From NCBI GenBank assembly GCA_016927595.1, contig JAFGMI010000041.1, positions 43,156 to 107,155 of the forward strand: a DNA stretch of 64,000 nucleotides, read 5' to 3'. Both the position numbers and the translations under genes were made by a program. How positions within the stretch are numbered: the stretch's first letter is position 1; every line of letters begins with the position of its first letter. Origin of the DNA: Melioribacteraceae bacterium. Its GTDB lineage: Bacteria > Bacteroidota > Ignavibacteria > Ignavibacteriales > Melioribacteraceae. Shown here piece after piece: positions 44,501 through 53,997 of this stretch. The notes below the pieces were generated by a model, which was not told where the DNA came from, did no database searches, and saw only the letters and a list, made by a program, of their open reading frames with translations.

Positions 44501-46588
44501 TTGAAAAGAAATGTTTTAATATCGTTCGTGTTGTTGATTGCCGGAGTCACTCATGCTCAATATACTCCCGAACAGCTTAAGGCTGCGTACATTTTTAATT
44601 TTGCAGAAAACATCCGATGGCCGAATGAAGGCTCCAGGAATTCATTCATAATCGGTATACTCGGGCATAATGAGAAAATTATAAATGATCTGAATGATTT
44701 TGCAGCCGATGAGAAAATAAAAAATAAACCGATAACCATTACAGCTTCCGACAGTGTTGATGATTTAATTACATCAAATATTTTGTTTATTCCCCGGGTA
44801 AACAATCAAAACATAAAATCAATCTTCGAAAAGATAAAAGGAAAAAATCTGCTTGCAGTAACCGAAGCCGTTGATGATAAAAAATATGTGATGATTAATT
44901 TAATACCGGGTAGTGATAACACAATAAGGTTCGAACTAAACGAAAAAAATATTATCGAGCAGGATCTGTCGGTTTTGCCGGATATGATTCTCCTTGGGGG
45001 TACCACAATTGATCTGCATGAATTATATAAGGAATCTCAGAGATCGTTACTTACAAAGGAAGAGCAGATAGCCGAACAACAGCAACAACTGGATAAGTTA
45101 TCTTCGGATCTTGAACGGATTACCTTGGAAGCTGAACGGCAGCGGAATTTAATAACAAAACAGACCGCTGAAATTTTTGATAAACAAAACAGGCTTGATC
45201 TCAAGATAAAGCAGCTGGACAGTCTAACATCTGAAATTGAACAGCAAAGGCAGCAGCTTGCTGATCAGCAGGCGCTTCTGGATGAACAGGTGGAAATTCA
45301 GAACAGACAGCAGTTAGAAATCAACAGTAAAAAAACCGAGCTTGAAGAATATACGAGACGGCTGAAAAACAAATATGAGGAAGTTGACCGGTTAGAGACC
45401 GAGATTGATGAGAAGCAATCAATATTAGATAAGCAGAATGTTACGATTGCCACACAGCAGAATATTCTGTACATCATGATATTGATAATACTGCTGGTTC
45501 TTTCTCTCATATTCCTTATATACCGCGGCTTGCGGAACAAAAAGATTGCGAACAGAAAACTCGAAGAGAAAAATCGTCATATAGAAGAACAGCGGCTGGA
45601 ACTTGAAAGATCTTATAAACAGTTGAAAGAACTTGAAGATTTTAAAGAAACAATGACCGATATGATTGTACACGATCTTAAAAATCCTTTGAATTCAATA
45701 ATCGGATTATCGCGTGATGAATGTTCGAAAAGTGATTTGAAAGTTATAAATGAATCAGGCAAAAAGATGCTCAAGCTTGTTACTGAAATTCTTGATATTC
45801 ACAAATTCGAAGAAAGCAAATTCCCTCTTGATATACAGAACCTGCCGGTAAGCAACGCCGTTGTCGAATCAATAAATGAAGTATCAGTTCAACTCAATGC
45901 GAGCAGCATAGATTTGAAAAACAAAGTTCCTGATCAGCTTACCGCCAAATATGATCTTGAAATTATTTCGCGGGTGCTAATGAATCTTCTGACAAATTCT
46001 ATTAAATATACACCAGCAGGAGGAGAAATAGAGATACAGGCTGAGCACGAAGATAATATTGTAAGGGTGTTGGTATCCGATACCGGACAGGGAATACCTG
46101 AAAGTAAAATCACTACTCTGTTCGATAAATTTTCGCAATTAAAAAAGAAAAAATACGGGACAACCAGTTCTACCGGTCTGGGTTTGGCATTCTGCAAACT
46201 TGCAGTCGAAGCTCACGGCGGGATGATCGGAGTTGAGTCGGAGCCAGAGAAAGGTTCAACCTTCTGGTTTACATTGCCATCCGGGGACGAAGATAAGGTT
46301 GATGATGTTGATTCATTACCGGATATTGCTCACATTGGAAAGTTGAAAAACTATGGATTCAGCGAAGCCGATAAAATAACAATTAAAGAAATTTTCCCCC
46401 GGCTTAGAAAGTGTAAAGTATTTGAGTACGGTAAAATATCGGATATACTTGAAGACCTGGACGAAAATATTTCAGAAAGCGTTGAAGACTGGAAAAATGA
46501 TATTATCAATTCAGTTTTCGCAAACAACAATATAAGGTTCGGCGAACTGACATCAGATGAAATATTTACAAATAAATCGGAAGAATAA
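44501..46588 (+). CDS. YfiR-domain sensor histidine kinase
   Basis: This protein of about 695 residues has a signal peptide (KRNVLISFVLLIAGVTHAQ) and then a periplasmic YfiR-like (DUF4154) domain of about 160 residues. A long Gln/Glu-rich coiled coil (about 185-335), one membrane helix (LYIMILIILLVLSLIFLIY), HisKA with HDLKNPLNS (His391) and HATPase_c with LLTNSIKY, DTGQGIP and GLGLAF follow. An extra charged C-terminal tail of about 90 residues is unassigned. I place the start at the TTG at 44501, as it gives a clean signal peptide; the frame is open from 44456. YfiR in Pseudomonas senses redox/outer-membrane state and inhibits a diguanylate cyclase. Confidence 0.85.
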   Translation: MKRNVLISFVLLIAGVTHAQYTPEQLKAAYIFNFAENIRWPNEGSRNSFIIGILGHNEKIINDLNDFAADEKIKNKPITITASDSVDDLITSNILFIPRVNNQNIKSIFEKIKGKNLLAVTEAVDDKKYVMINLIPGSDNTIRFELNEKNIIEQDLSVLPDMILLGGTTIDLHELYKESQRSLLTKEEQIAEQQQQLDKLSSDLERITLEAERQRNLITKQTAEIFDKQNRLDLKIKQLDSLTSEIEQQRQQLADQQALLDEQVEIQNRQQLEINSKKTELEEYTRRLKNKYEEVDRLETEIDEKQSILDKQNVTIATQQNILYIMILIILLVLSLIFLIYRGLRNKKIANRKLEEKNRHIEEQRLELERSYKQLKELEDFKETMTDMIVHDLKNPLNSIIGLSRDECSKSDLKVINESGKKMLKLVTEILDIHKFEESKFPLDIQNLPVSNAVVESINEVSVQLNASSIDLKNKVPDQLTAKYDLEIISRVLMNLLTNSIKYTPAGGEIEIQAEHEDNIVRVLVSDTGQGIPESKITTLFDKFSQLKKKKYGTTSSTGLGLAFCKLAVEAHGGMIGVESEPEKGSTFWFTLPSGDEDKVDDVDSLPDIAHIGKLKNYGFSEADKITIKEIFPRLRKCKVFEYGKISDILEDLDENISESVEDWKNDIINSVFANNNIRFGELTSDEIFTNKSEE

Positions 46589-47722
46589 ATGCTTAAGAAT
46601 TCGTTATTGATCGTGGAAGATGATCCTTCAGTACTAAAGGTACTTGTAGAAGACCTCAGGGAACTAAAAGATTCAATCAACATACTTACAGCCTCCAACG
46701 GTAAATCGGGCTGCGAGATAGCACTGGAATATAAACCCGACCTGATACTTATGGATTGGAACATGCCCGAGATGTCGGGTATTGAGGCATTAAAAGTATT
46801 AAAGTCCGGCGATGAAACGAAAAACATTCCCGTAGTAATGGTTACAAGTGTAACTTCATCGGAGCATTTAGCCTATGCATTTGAAAACGGTGCGCAGGAT
46901 TACATCAGAAAACCGATAGATAAGATTGAACTGCTGGCAAGACTCAGGTCACTGCTCGCTCTGGAAGAATTTAAAAAAATTATCAGAAACCAGAATGAAA
47001 GTCTGAGAAAACAAAAACGGGAACTTGAAGAATCCAATGCAGCCAAGGATCGTTTCTTCTCAATAATAGGTCACGATCTCGGCACTCCTTTCAATGCATT
47101 GATCGGATTTTCAGAATTACTCATCGAAGATTACAATGATTTAAGCGACGAGGAAAAAATCAGTTACATAAAAAAAATGCAGAATGAAGCGAACTCGGCT
47201 AAAAAACTGCTCGAAAACCTGCTCCAATGGTCGCATTCGCAAACCGGTAAACTTGAAGTCACTCTCGAAAGGATAGATCTGTTTAGCTTTATACTCTCGC
47301 AAATCTCAATCAGAAAATCAGTAGCCGACGAAAAGAATATTAACATGTATACCACAATTGAGAACGAAGTTTATGTTACTGCCGACAAAAACATGCTGAG
47401 CACAATATTCCGTAACCTGCTTAATAATGCTCTTCTCTACACCAAGCCCGGGGGGAAAATAATTGTACATGCACATGAATACGATGAATTAGTAGAAGTG
47501 GTTGTAGAAGATACAGGATCGGGTATTCCGCAGGAAGTGATTTCAGGTCTGTTCGATGTTGGGAACAAACTCGCAGGTAATCATAAAGGCAGCGGACACG
47601 GGCTGGGTCTGATATTATGCAAAGAGTTCATAAACAAAATGAACGGCGTTATAAGAGTTGAAAGTGAAATTGACAAAGGATCTAAATTTATTTTTACGCT
47701 CCCGAAAAGTGAATATAAATAA
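46589..47722 (+). CDS. Response regulator-histidine kinase hybrid
   Basis: This 377-residue soluble protein has an N-terminal receiver (about 1-125; acidic pair Asp11-Asp12, phospho-acceptor Asp56 in LMDWNMPE, Lys in IRKPID), a coiled linker, HisKA (GHDLGTPFN, His162) and HATPase_c (NNALLY, EDTGSGIP, GHGLGL). The start codon directly follows the stop of the YfiR kinase. The kinase above probably phosphorylates Asp56 to gate this second kinase. No DNA-binding output is encoded next to it. Confidence 0.9.
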   Translation: MLKNSLLIVEDDPSVLKVLVEDLRELKDSINILTASNGKSGCEIALEYKPDLILMDWNMPEMSGIEALKVLKSGDETKNIPVVMVTSVTSSEHLAYAFENGAQDYIRKPIDKIELLARLRSLLALEEFKKIIRNQNESLRKQKRELEESNAAKDRFFSIIGHDLGTPFNALIGFSELLIEDYNDLSDEEKISYIKKMQNEANSAKKLLENLLQWSHSQTGKLEVTLERIDLFSFILSQISIRKSVADEKNINMYTTIENEVYVTADKNMLSTIFRNLLNNALLYTKPGGKIIVHAHEYDELVEVVVEDTGSGIPQEVISGLFDVGNKLAGNHKGSGHGLGLILCKEFINKMNGVIRVESEIDKGSKFIFTLPKSEYK

Positions 47723-47763
47723 TTCGTTTGTTAACTACCGGTTCGTACTAAAACGGATATTTA

Positions 47764-49980
47764 TTGTTAAAAAATAAAATACAACTCACAACAGGGGATA
47801 TTAAAGGAGCTGTTTCAGCTTCTATAATTACTCTGCCCGTTTCAATAGGTTACGGGACTATAGCATTTGCTTCTCTCGGTGCCGGGTTTTCATCCGGTGC
47901 GGTTTTAACAGGGATATACGCAGCAGTTTTCTGTGGTCTTCTGAGTGCTCTTTTCGGCGGAACACCCACACGCATAACCACTCCTAAAGCATCTTTAACA
48001 TTGCTTCTTGCTACATTCATTACAGGACTGTCTGATAGTCTTCCTGAAGAAACATTCGGCAGAACAGAAATAATAATCGGACTGACAGCATTGTGTATTT
48101 TTACTGCGGGATTAGTACAGATTATACTTGGCGTTTCGCGCATAGGAAATATCGTAAAATATGTGCCTCAGTCAGTCATAAGCGGTTTTGTAAACGGAAT
48201 AGCATTACTATTAATAATAAAACAGCTTAATCCCCTTCTCGGGCTGGATACTAATGATTCCGATTTAACATTCATTTTGAAGCCGGAGATTATTCATGAA
48301 CTCGCAATGGCTGCCGGGCTGCTCACAATACTGTTGTATTTTATATCAAGAAAGTTTTTAAGTTTTATTCCACCTTCTTTAGTTGCACTTGCGGGCGGAA
48401 CACTATCATTCTATCTGCTTCAGACGTTTATGGGAAGCAGAGGTGCGCATTCAGTTATCGGGGAAATAAACAGCGCGTTTCCGATGCCATCTGCAATACC
48501 GGATTTAATAGATTATCTAGTACAGTTTGATTTTTTATATTTTCTTCCGCAGGTAATAATCACAGGGGTAGTAATCGGCTTGCTCGGTTCAATGGAATCG
48601 CTGCTCTGTTCCGTTGTATGCGATAATCAAACCGGAATGCGCCACAACAGCAGCAAGGAACTTTTAGGACAGGGACTCGGGAACATTGCCTCGTCAATAT
48701 TCGGAGGACTGGCTGGTGCAGGCTCGGTACAGAGTTCATTATCAAACATCAATGCCGGGAGCAAGACGTTCTATTCCGGTATAATAAGCAGTATTACTAT
48801 TTTCCTGACACTTTTAATTTTTACAGATCTGATAAGCATTATTCCCCTCTCAGTTGTTGCCGGTATCATTATTGCGGTGGAACTAACCATGTTCGACAGA
48901 TGGACGATAAATTTTCTGAAAAAGATTAATGTTATCAGCAAACTGGGACGTGAAACAGTATTTAATATGATCATAATATTTACCGTCACCGTAATAACTC
49001 TTTTTGTAAATCTCATCTGGGCAGTTGTGATCGGAATTGTAATGGCTTCCGTACTATTTATACTATCGATGTCGAAGTCCATAGTAAGACGACAGTACAG
49101 TGCCGATAAAATTCACTCAGGAAAAACCCGTCCCTTACAACAGATTGAAATACTTGAAAAATACGGTAAGAGGATAATTGTAATTGAGCTTCAGGGTCCG
49201 GTATTTTTCGGATCGGCTGACAAGTTATACACCTTGGTTACAGATACGGCAGACAGAGCCGAACATTTCATATTCGATTTTAAAAAAGTGAGCCAGCTCG
49301 ATAGTAAAGGTGCCAGTATTTTAATCCAGATAAACAATCTTCTTGTAAATTCAGGGAAAAAACTATCTCTGAGTTACATTTACGGTAAATCCTATCTCCG
49401 TGATATTTTATATGATATGGAAGTAACCGCAAATATCGGCGAGGAGAATATGTTTAATGATACCGACATTGCTCTCGAGAATGCGGAAAACAGACTGATT
49501 GATTCACACGGCTACAAACCTCTGGGTCATTCAAGAAAATTAATTATGGAATTGCCAATCGTGCATGAGTTTACCGAATCCGAAATCAGGATATTCAGTG
49601 ATACATTGATAGAAGAAGATTATAAAAAAAATCAACCGGTAATAAAGGAGGGAGAAATAAACCGGGATCTATTTATTCTTGTCAAAGGATCGGTAAGCGT
49701 AAAGATTAAGATTCCTCAGAGAAATGAATTTAAACGTATTGCAACCTACAGTGAAGGCGTTCTTTTCGGCGAAGTGGCATTCCTTGATGGTAAACCCCGA
49801 ACGGCAGATGTAATCTGCGACACCGATTCAATATTACTAAGATTGCCCGCCGAACATTTTGAACAACTCAGCAAAAGTAATCCTGATATTGCAATTAAAC
49901 TTGTAAAAAATATAGGACTAGAAATAAGCAACAGGTTAAGATTAACAATGCAGGAACTCCGGACATTTGAAGATGAATAA
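47764..49980 (+). CDS. SulP-family anion transporter with STAS and cyclic-nucleotide-binding domains
   Basis: This 738-residue protein has a SulP permease (about 10-440; GTPTRITTPKASLTLL, VPQSVISGFVNGIALL), a STAS domain (about 455-570; VIELQGPVFFGSADKL) and a C-terminal cNMP-binding domain (about 590-730; FGEVAFLDGKPRTADVICDT). SulP proteins carry sulfate, bicarbonate or related anions. The cNMP domain suggests gating by cAMP/cGMP or another nucleotide. The start is a TTG at 47764 in the frame that gives an intact first helix. It lies 41 bp after the receiver-kinase gene and may share its transcript. Confidence 0.88.
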   Translation: MLKNKIQLTTGDIKGAVSASIITLPVSIGYGTIAFASLGAGFSSGAVLTGIYAAVFCGLLSALFGGTPTRITTPKASLTLLLATFITGLSDSLPEETFGRTEIIIGLTALCIFTAGLVQIILGVSRIGNIVKYVPQSVISGFVNGIALLLIIKQLNPLLGLDTNDSDLTFILKPEIIHELAMAAGLLTILLYFISRKFLSFIPPSLVALAGGTLSFYLLQTFMGSRGAHSVIGEINSAFPMPSAIPDLIDYLVQFDFLYFLPQVIITGVVIGLLGSMESLLCSVVCDNQTGMRHNSSKELLGQGLGNIASSIFGGLAGAGSVQSSLSNINAGSKTFYSGIISSITIFLTLLIFTDLISIIPLSVVAGIIIAVELTMFDRWTINFLKKINVISKLGRETVFNMIIIFTVTVITLFVNLIWAVVIGIVMASVLFILSMSKSIVRRQYSADKIHSGKTRPLQQIEILEKYGKRIIVIELQGPVFFGSADKLYTLVTDTADRAEHFIFDFKKVSQLDSKGASILIQINNLLVNSGKKLSLSYIYGKSYLRDILYDMEVTANIGEENMFNDTDIALENAENRLIDSHGYKPLGHSRKLIMELPIVHEFTESEIRIFSDTLIEEDYKKNQPVIKEGEINRDLFILVKGSVSVKIKIPQRNEFKRIATYSEGVLFGEVAFLDGKPRTADVICDTDSILLRLPAEHFEQLSKSNPDIAIKLVKNIGLEISNRLRLTMQELRTFEDE

Positions 49981-50060
49981 CCAGTCAACTCCAATTTTTA
50001 ATTGATTTACTTCCCTGAAAACTCTAATTTAAGATATCTTATCCAATAATAGGAGTTAAT

Positions 50061-50522
50061 ATGCTGCGAAATATCGGAGGTGTGATTGTAGGTTATATAG
50101 CCATATTTATAACAATATTTGTCTCGTTTACTGTTGCCTACCTTATACTTGGATCTGAAGGTTCTTTTCAGGAAGGAACATATAAAGTGTCGACAGCCTG
50201 GATTTTTGTCAGTATTTTGTTAGGGCTAATCGCAGCTGTGATCGGAGGTTATATTTCCGTCCTGATTGCTAAAAACAGTATTGCAGGGAAAATTCTGGCA
50301 GGTCTGGTTTTAATACTTGGCATACTCACCGGAATAATGGATATGAACCGCGATTTAAGCGAGTATCCATTAGCGCGCGACGGCAGTGTGGATAATATGG
50401 AAGCAATGACAAATGCAAGGCAGCCCTCGTGGTTTCTGATTCTGAATCCTATACTTGGGGCGGCGGGTGTTCTGATAGGAGCTGGTCTCAAAAAAGAAAA
50501 AAGCGGAACAACTCCCGGCTGA
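50061..50522 (+). CDS. Hypothetical membrane protein
   Basis: This 153-residue protein has four hydrophobic helices (about 7-30, 46-70, 76-93 and 124-143) and a polar loop containing YPLARDG between the third and fourth. Two glycine-rich helices suggest tight packing. No family was recognised. AATAGGAG lies upstream of the ATG. A hairpin follows the stop. Confidence 0.75.
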   Translation: MLRNIGGVIVGYIAIFITIFVSFTVAYLILGSEGSFQEGTYKVSTAWIFVSILLGLIAAVIGGYISVLIAKNSIAGKILAGLVLILGILTGIMDMNRDLSEYPLARDGSVDNMEAMTNARQPSWFLILNPILGAAGVLIGAGLKKEKSGTTPG

Positions 50523-50529
50523 ATTTATT

Positions 50530-50548
50530 AAACCGGATAATCCGGTTT
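50530..50548. terminator. Hairpin AAACCGGA/TCCGGTTT
   Basis: A perfect 8-bp stem with a three-base loop starts seven bases after the stop of the membrane-protein gene. It ends in only a short T stretch, so it is a probable but weak terminator, usable from both strands with the convergent M1 gene. Confidence 0.5.
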
Positions 50549-50616
50549 ATCCTGAATTATATTTAAAATATTCTTCCACTACTTTCCATATCCTGAATAT
50601 GTTTCCGGTATAAATT

Positions 50617-53600
50617 TCATAAAGGGCTTTGAAATCCGAAGAGCCATCTGAACTCGAATTTCTTTTCACCCGCCGGCGGATCGCTTATGTATAACGGAAA
50701 ATCGAAATTGATTGAATTAATACCAAGCTTATTTAAAAATTCAAACGGGTTTGATCTTGTATAGCTTATTACATTTGCTCTTAAAGGTATTTTAACCGAG
50801 AAACCGTAATCGTAAAGAAACTTCTCCACGGCTATATTATCGATCGACTTCCACACGTTACCGGCATCAGCGAACAACCATGTAATGCGACTAAGGAAAT
50901 TGCCGACCACGGGTATAAATTTAACTAAAAAGGAAGCGCTTACTTCGGCATTAATTGCAGTGATAACATCCCCGTAATTATTTTGATTATAATAACCACG
51001 CAGATAGCCGCCTCCATTGGGTACCGACCTGTTTTTTCTTTCCCGGTCTGAAATTATTCCTGGAGTCCGATAGATAAATGATGAAAATTCATCAACGGGA
51101 TTAACTGTCGATAGATAATAACTTTTTGCCGATGGAAGTTGAAGCGGGGAATATCCCAGATATTGCCTTAGTTTCAGCCGACCTAGTTCAGGCAACCAGA
51201 CATTTTGCGTTAACTCTAAGGTTAATTTCTGAAACCCCTCCCTTCTGTTACTATTTATTATAGTAAATCCGGATTCGTAATCTACGGCGGATTTGAAATA
51301 TACCGGTCCCGCATTATTGTAGCATATTAAACCGGTATTAAACCAGAAATATTTTCTTTGCTTTATTTTTCGGAATCCAAACGGCTCCATTTTATCGAAC
51401 ATGGCGGCATTAAAGTAATTGTCATCGTAAGCATCAAAATAGTCCGCGGATAATTTAAATCTATACTCGGGATAATCTGTGTATTGTCTGAAATATTTTG
51501 AGACTGAAATATTACCGCCTCTTCTTCCCTCGTAATTAAAAAAACGCACAGAATATTCAGCCAGAGGTCCGAGTACTTTCAATTTATCTTCTATTCTAAA
51601 ATCGCCGCCCAAAGAATTCTTTGCGAATTTCATTCCCTGCAGTAAATTGAATTCAAAATTTTTACCGATGCCGAGATAGCTCCCCTTGAGATTTAAACCT
51701 AATCTGAATCCGTCTGTATTATTAAACCCGAACGCCGGGAACCAGGTAACAAAGTATTTATCCGGCGGCATGTATTGTGAAAAATCCATGATGGTATTAA
51801 AATGGACGGACACAGGTGGAAATACCGAGGAATAATTATTAAGCCTGTTTACATCAAGAAGACACATATCAGGATCTATCTCTGCACTCCCGGGTTGAGA
51901 ATCGAATTCAAATGTTTTGCTTACGACTGAAATACCTTTTAAGAAATCCCGGGCTTCAAATGTAACTACTTCCGAGGTACCGTTCTCTAATTTTACAGCA
52001 ACGTCGCACGGCATTATTGCATCTTCCAGTCTCTCCACCGTTATAGTTGTTAAATACTTTCCCGAGCCGGCATCGAAATAATAATCAATAGAATTCAACG
52101 AGTAATCGAGCAGGTATGTTTTGTTAAACCACCCATCAAAAAACCATGAAAGGTCTCTGTTCCGGTTATACTTGAAATTTATCTCTTCGGCTAAACTTAC
52201 GAAGTCCCCGGGATAAATATGTTTGAACCGGAACCTGTCAAATAATTCACGGAATAGTTCTGCGGACGCATCATTACCCATAACATATCGCAGCATCACC
52301 AGAATAAGCGTTGTTTTTTGATACGAGTTCAGCGAATAATTACCCGAATTTTTATAACGGTCCGAATGAGTTAACACCGGTTCGTTAAGCCCGTTTAACT
52401 GATCGGAAATCACAATGTTGTAATACGTGTTGTGCATAGTAAGCGGGGGGACAAGGGATTTTATAAAACCGGGTAAATTAAGGAAGTTGAAATCCCTCCC
52501 GTACAATTCTTCCATCGCCCGCATAGTCCAATAATCAGTCATGCCTTCATCCATAAAGGCGTATTTTGTTTCATTGGAATTTATAGTCATCGGGCACCAG
52601 TTATGAATAATCTCATGGATAATAATCATGGATTGAATCATGCTGAACATGTCCTGAACCGGTGAACCGCTTACAAAAGTTATTCCGGGATATTCCATCC
52701 CTCCGCCGATATTATTGGACCCAACAACGAAAACGTTCGGGTATGGGTACCTGCCGATATTTTCCGAAAGATATTTGACAACATGTTTTGCGGCTTTCAT
52801 TCCTTCAGTGGTATAATATACTTCATTGTAGGGCGAGTATACTGTATTGATCCTGATATTATTATAGTAGCACGCATCCCATATACGGTTTTCCAAAGCG
52901 GCGAATGCAAATGTTCTTACACTGTCGGCTTTAAGTTTCCATAGTTTTAATATCTCATCATTCTTTTCGGATTTGTTTTCAGTCTGATTAATAATACGTG
53001 TTAGTTTACCCGAATACTCAGCATCGCGCAAATTGGAAATTACTGAATCAGACAGTACTTCGGATTCATTTAGAAGGTAGCCGGTATGAAACACGAGAAA
53101 CGATGAGGGTAAAGTCAGGTTTACTTCATAATTACCTATCTCCTCATTGAACTCACCCTGCCCTAAATACTGATCTGTCTGCCAACCTTGTTTATCATAA
53201 ACGCATACTGCCGGGAACCAGTGCGCAATACAATAATCCCTTTCAAAGCGTCCCGTCCGCAGCCTCGATTCCGGTACCTCCTCTTCTGCATCTATCATTA
53301 TCCTGACCGATTCACCGGGTAAAAGATTTTTATCGAGAGGAACTTTCATTATGGTGTTATCGATTTCACATTTATTTATTACCGCCTGATCATTCAGAGT
53401 TACATTATTTACCTGAATACCATTTGTTAGCTGAGAGTAATAAACCCTGCTGCCCGGATTTTTTTGTCGAGCGTAACTATCATTCCTGAAGATATTCCAG
53501 TGCAGCCTAATAAAAATTTCAGTTAAAGTGTCAGGAGAGTTGTTAACATATGTTATCTCCGATTTCAAATTAATGGTATGGTTTTCAGGATTGAGTTCTG

Positions 53601-53697
53601 CATCGATCTTATAACTGACCCCCTGCTGGAAATAGTTTTTTCCGGAAATGCACGATGCGTAAAGGACAAAGAACAGAATGAATTTTTTAAGTTCCAT
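50617..53697 (-). CDS. M1-family metallopeptidase fused to an outer-membrane-type beta-barrel region
   Basis: This 1026-residue protein has a signal peptide (about 1-19). An M1 aminopeptidase-like part (about 20-590) contains the GGMEYPG exopeptidase motif and the zinc site HEIIH (361-365) with Glu384 in MDEGMTDYW. The C-terminal 400 residues are rich in alternating aromatic beta-strands (for example YFWFNTGLICYNNAG and FEFRWLFGFQSPL with a late hydrophobic end) and resemble a BamA/Omp85-like barrel. A surface-anchored aminopeptidase is inferred. The barrel assignment rests on strand pattern only. Confidence 0.82.
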   Translation of the reverse strand: MELKKFILFFVLYASCISGKNYFQQGVSYKIDAELNPENHTINLKSEITYVNNSPDTLTEIFIRLHWNIFRNDSYARQKNPGSRVYYSQLTNGIQVNNVTLNDQAVINKCEIDNTIMKVPLDKNLLPGESVRIMIDAEEEVPESRLRTGRFERDYCIAHWFPAVCVYDKQGWQTDQYLGQGEFNEEIGNYEVNLTLPSSFLVFHTGYLLNESEVLSDSVISNLRDAEYSGKLTRIINQTENKSEKNDEILKLWKLKADSVRTFAFAALENRIWDACYYNNIRINTVYSPYNEVYYTTEGMKAAKHVVKYLSENIGRYPYPNVFVVGSNNIGGGMEYPGITFVSGSPVQDMFSMIQSMIIIHEIIHNWCPMTINSNETKYAFMDEGMTDYWTMRAMEELYGRDFNFLNLPGFIKSLVPPLTMHNTYYNIVISDQLNGLNEPVLTHSDRYKNSGNYSLNSYQKTTLILVMLRYVMGNDASAELFRELFDRFRFKHIYPGDFVSLAEEINFKYNRNRDLSWFFDGWFNKTYLLDYSLNSIDYYFDAGSGKYLTTITVERLEDAIMPCDVAVKLENGTSEVVTFEARDFLKGISVVSKTFEFDSQPGSAEIDPDMCLLDVNRLNNYSSVFPPVSVHFNTIMDFSQYMPPDKYFVTWFPAFGFNNTDGFRLGLNLKGSYLGIGKNFEFNLLQGMKFAKNSLGGDFRIEDKLKVLGPLAEYSVRFFNYEGRRGGNISVSKYFRQYTDYPEYRFKLSADYFDAYDDNYFNAAMFDKMEPFGFRKIKQRKYFWFNTGLICYNNAGPVYFKSAVDYESGFTIINSNRREGFQKLTLELTQNVWLPELGRLKLRQYLGYSPLQLPSAKSYYLSTVNPVDEFSSFIYRTPGIISDRERKNRSVPNGGGYLRGYYNQNNYGDVITAINAEVSASFLVKFIPVVGNFLSRITWLFADAGNVWKSIDNIAVEKFLYDYGFSVKIPLRANVISYTRSNPFEFLNKLGINSINFDFPLYISDPPAGEKKFEFRWLFGFQSPL

Positions 53698-53997
53698 TTT
53701 GCCACCCCGAGAAATGATTAGCTGGATATATTTAAGTCCGTTTCTGCCTATAACAGACTGATATCATTTCATAAAAATAATATTACTATTCTTACTGATA
53801 AGTCCTTCGGAAAAGTCTATAGTTTTTATCTATGTCAATAAAATTAAAACACTTAACCGCTATGCCGGAGAGGAAATAATTAGGAGTACGATGATAAAAT
53901 CAGATTTAAAATTAAAAAAAAGTCGGGTTAAAATTAATATACTTTTACTCCCTTCTTTAAAAAACCATAACAGAACTCAACCAGCAAATTTATCCGG
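53698..53997. other. Intergenic region between M1 peptidase and lipase genes
   Basis: This is 300 bp of AT-rich DNA upstream of the leftward M1 gene. It probably holds that gene's promoter. No ORF, hairpin or repeat stands out. Confidence 0.4.
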
